From: UBA1930 sp943368475
GTDB lineage: Bacteria; Bacteroidota; Bacteroidia; Chitinophagales; Chitinophagaceae
Reading direction: 5' to 3'
Length of the DNA stretch: 8,151 nt
Assembly: GCA_943368475.1 (NCBI GenBank)
Contig: CALRLF020000127.1
Location: 1 to 8,151, forward strand
A model generated the notes under the pieces. It made no database searches. It saw nothing but the letters and a program-made list of their open reading frames with translations, and was not told the DNA's origin. The position numbers and the translations under genes were made by a program. Below, piece after piece: positions 7,138 to 8,151 of this stretch (within the stretch, counting starts at the first letter, position 1; each line of letters opens with the position of its first letter).

Positions 7138-7374
7138 TTATGCAGCTAGCAATCCATCGATTTTAGTAGCCAATGCCCAATCTTTTTCAGTAACAACATC
7201 CCCTGCATCGTGAGTATTTAGCCAAATTTCAACCGTGTTCCAAACATTACTCCAATAGGGATGATGGTTTATTTTTTCAGCTTCAATGGCAACTCTTGTC
7301 ATAAATGCAAAAGCCTCTGAAAAATTATTGAATTCAAATTTTTTGTATAATTTATTGTCTTGTTCTTGCCACAT
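7138..7374 (-). CDS. 4a-hydroxytetrahydrobiopterin dehydratase (pterin-4a-carbinolamine dehydratase, short form)
   Basis: PCD/DCoH enzymes dehydrate 4a-hydroxytetrahydropterin to quinonoid dihydropterin, recycling the cofactor of aromatic amino acid hydroxylases; related proteins also serve other pterin or molybdopterin steps. The signature is complete: Glu33 and His37-His38 in the EKINHHPYW stretch (33-41), SNVWNTVEI at 42-50 and LNTHDAGDV at 52-60 with His55-Asp56. The two adjacent histidines and the later histidine correspond to the known active-site residues. At 78 residues it is shorter than the common 95-110 because the N-terminal extension is missing. An in-frame TAA lies three codons before the ATG, so no upstream start is available, and the protein begins directly with the MWQEQDNKLYKKF strand; I recall similarly short forms in Bacteroidota. 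No phenylalanine hydroxylase is nearby. It may be cotranscribed with the upstream IPExxxVDY gene, since no good promoter is visible in the 73-base gap. Family is certain; physiological substrate is not. Confidence 0.94.
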   Translation of the reverse strand: MWQEQDNKLYKKFEFNNFSEAFAFMTRVAIEAEKINHHPYWSNVWNTVEIWLNTHDAGDVVTEKDWALATKIDGLLAA

Positions 7375-7408
7375 GATTTTTTACAGTTTAGTACTTATTT
7401 AGTTTACT

Positions 7409-7444
7409 CTATCAACCTTTTCAACCCTATCAACTTTTCAACTT
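7409..7444. repeat. Short intergenic tandem repeat with a 9-base TCAAC period
   Basis: Two 18-base units lie head to tail: CTATCAACCTTTTCAACC (7409-7426) and CTATCAACTTTTCAACTT (7427-7444). Within them TCAAC recurs four times, at 7412, 7421, 7430 and 7438, with spacings of 9, 9 and 8 bases. On the minus strand it reads as GTTGA-rich DNA. It fills much of the gap between the IPExxxVDY gene and the dehydratase gene, just downstream of the former's stop. The array has no self-complementarity that would make a hairpin, so it is not a terminator by itself. Confidence 0.7.
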
Positions 7445-7447
7445 TAC

Positions 7448-7885
7448 CTAAAACACCATATTGCCTTTAGTTTTTATTTGCTCATTGGTTAACTCTGCTA
7501 CCAATTGTACACCAGCAATAGATTTTACAGCTTGTTTAATCCAGTTGCATTTTTCATCTTCTACACAATCGCCTTTCATTAACCATAAAAAATCCATGTG
7601 CTTAAATTCAGGCAATAAATATTCGCCATCGAATTGATTGTGGTATAAAAAATGGCTTAAAAAACTATTGGGTTCTTTGGATTCATAAATGTTAAAATAA
7701 TAGCTTCTGGTTCTTTTCTTCAAATGAATTTCAATATCAGCATTCAATCGAAAATCAAAACCCAATAAGTTATTTAGCTTCCAACACAATTGAAAATTTT
7801 TTACTGGTGCAATAATGCCCAACAACCTTGTATCTTCAAAGAAGTCTTCATTTAGCGAATCTATATCTAACTTAAGCTTCATCAT
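7448..7885 (-). CDS. IPExxxVDY family protein (function unknown)
   Basis: This 145-residue cytoplasmic protein has no signal peptide or membrane segment. I place it in the Bacteroidota-restricted IPExxxVDY family by its overall pattern: a charged N-terminus starting MMKLKLDID, a FQLCWKLNNLLGFDF segment at 31-45, a strand-rich middle with SYYFNIYES at 61-69, and the eponymous motif present as LPEFKHMDF at 91-99 (Leu for Ile, Met for Val, Phe for Tyr). The C-terminus (IKQAVKSIAGVQLVAEL, 116-132) also fits, as members end in a short helix-strand unit. The molecular role of this family is not known to me. Its first ATG is 5 bases after the stop of the upstream PDZ gene, so the two are almost certainly cotranscribed. 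Either of the two adjacent ATG codons (7885 or 7882) could be the start. Cys34, Cys107 and Cys113 form no recognisable metal motif. The family call is moderately confident because the name motif has three conservative substitutions. Confidence 0.7.
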   Translation of the reverse strand: MMKLKLDIDSLNEDFFEDTRLLGIIAPVKNFQLCWKLNNLLGFDFRLNADIEIHLKKRTRSYYFNIYESKEPNSFLSHFLYHNQFDGEYLLPEFKHMDFLWLMKGDCVEDEKCNWIKQAVKSIAGVQLVAELTNEQIKTKGNMVF

Positions 7886-7890
7886 GTTTA

Positions 7891-8151
7891 TTAAAAAACA
7901 ATATCAAATTCTTTTTCTTCTTCCCCTCTTTTAATTCTCAATTTAGTAGCATCGCCTTTTTTAAACTTACCCAAAGTTTGCATGTAACTGTTTACGTCTA
8001 CAAATTTATATTCTCCCAACTGCAATAAAATATCACCGCCTGCTAGTCCAATTTTCTCTGCTAATTTTCCAGCACTAACCCCTTCAATCCTAACTCCAGT
8101 ACCTGTGTAACCATAATCGGGTATTACACCCAAGCTAACACTAAATCTTAC
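7891..8151 (-). CDS. C-terminal PDZ domain of a protein cut by the right edge, probably an M28-type metallopeptidase
   Basis: Eighty-six codons and a TAA stop are visible, and the frame stays open to the window edge, so the true start is outside. The visible residues form one PDZ domain: VRFSVSLGVIPDYGYTG leads to the binding-loop region GTGVRIEGVSAGKLAEKIGL, then GGDILLQLGEYKFVDVNSYM, and the closing strands TKLRIKRGEEEKEFDIVF. The SLGV-PDY lead-in, the GL-GGD-I--LG core and the ending on an FDIVF strand resemble the C-terminal PDZ domain of secreted Bacteroidota M28-family aminopeptidases. No catalytic metal ligands are inside the window, so the peptidase assignment is an inference; a carboxy-terminal processing or HtrA-like protease is less likely from the loop sequence. 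The TTG at 8131-8133 is an internal Leu codon, not a start. It is 5 bases upstream of the IPExxxVDY gene and probably cotranscribed with it. Confidence 0.75.
   Translation of the reverse strand, partial: VRFSVSLGVIPDYGYTGTGVRIEGVSAGKLAEKIGLAGGDILLQLGEYKFVDVNSYMQTLGKFKKGDATKLRIKRGEEEKEFDIVF

Noticed and set aside
7125..7143. Weak hairpin GCA..TAA/TTA..TGC at the convergent gene junction
   Set aside because: Only about six AT-rich pairs with a three-base bulge and no T-tract; too weak to call a terminator.
8131..8133. TTG as start of an 80-residue PDZ protein
   Set aside because: The frame continues upstream to the window edge with residues (VRFSVS) that fit the start of the PDZ domain, so this is an internal Leu codon of a longer protein.

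Overview
The window looks like chromosomal core DNA from a Bacteroidota bacterium. It is AT-rich. It carries SprA, the outer-membrane translocon of the type IX secretion system, which is known only from this phylum. Ribosome-binding sites are not evident, and upstream regions contain TAnnTTTG-like elements typical of Bacteroidota promoters. The protein styles (IPExxxVDY family, short pterin dehydratase, DUF2147 protein, peptidase-type PDZ tail) suggest Chitinophagia or Sphingobacteriia, but the class is an inference.

Layout: positions 1-4803 (minus) hold the first 1601 codons of sprA, which runs off the left edge. It is intact in frame and begins at a TTG codon in front of a good signal peptide. 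Upstream on the same strand, 41 bases away, is ruvA (4845-5432). A 149-base divergent intergenic region (5433-5581) separates ruvA from fabH (5582-6571, plus), which ends in a clear intrinsic terminator (6596-6623). Next on the plus strand is a small exported DUF2147 protein (6696-7133). Its stop codon lies 4 bases from the stop of a convergent pterin-4a-carbinolamine dehydratase gene (7138-7374, minus). A 73-base gap with a 9-base-period TCAAC repeat follows. The last two genes, both minus, are an IPExxxVDY-family protein (7448-7885) and, 5 bases upstream of it, the C-terminal PDZ domain of a protein cut by the right edge (7891-8151).

How the genes relate: sprA and ruvA probably share a transcription unit, a pairing I recall from other Bacteroidota, with no obvious functional link between branch migration and secretion. 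fabH starts fatty-acid synthesis and seems to be its own unit. The PDZ gene and the IPExxxVDY gene probably share a transcript, possibly extending into the dehydratase. I see no mobile element, CRISPR array, tRNA or rRNA, and no defence or biosynthetic cluster. I do not find a new multi-gene system. The most useful observations are the TTG start and internal domain signatures of SprA, a half-lost acidic pin in RuvA, and the intergenic TCAAC repeat.
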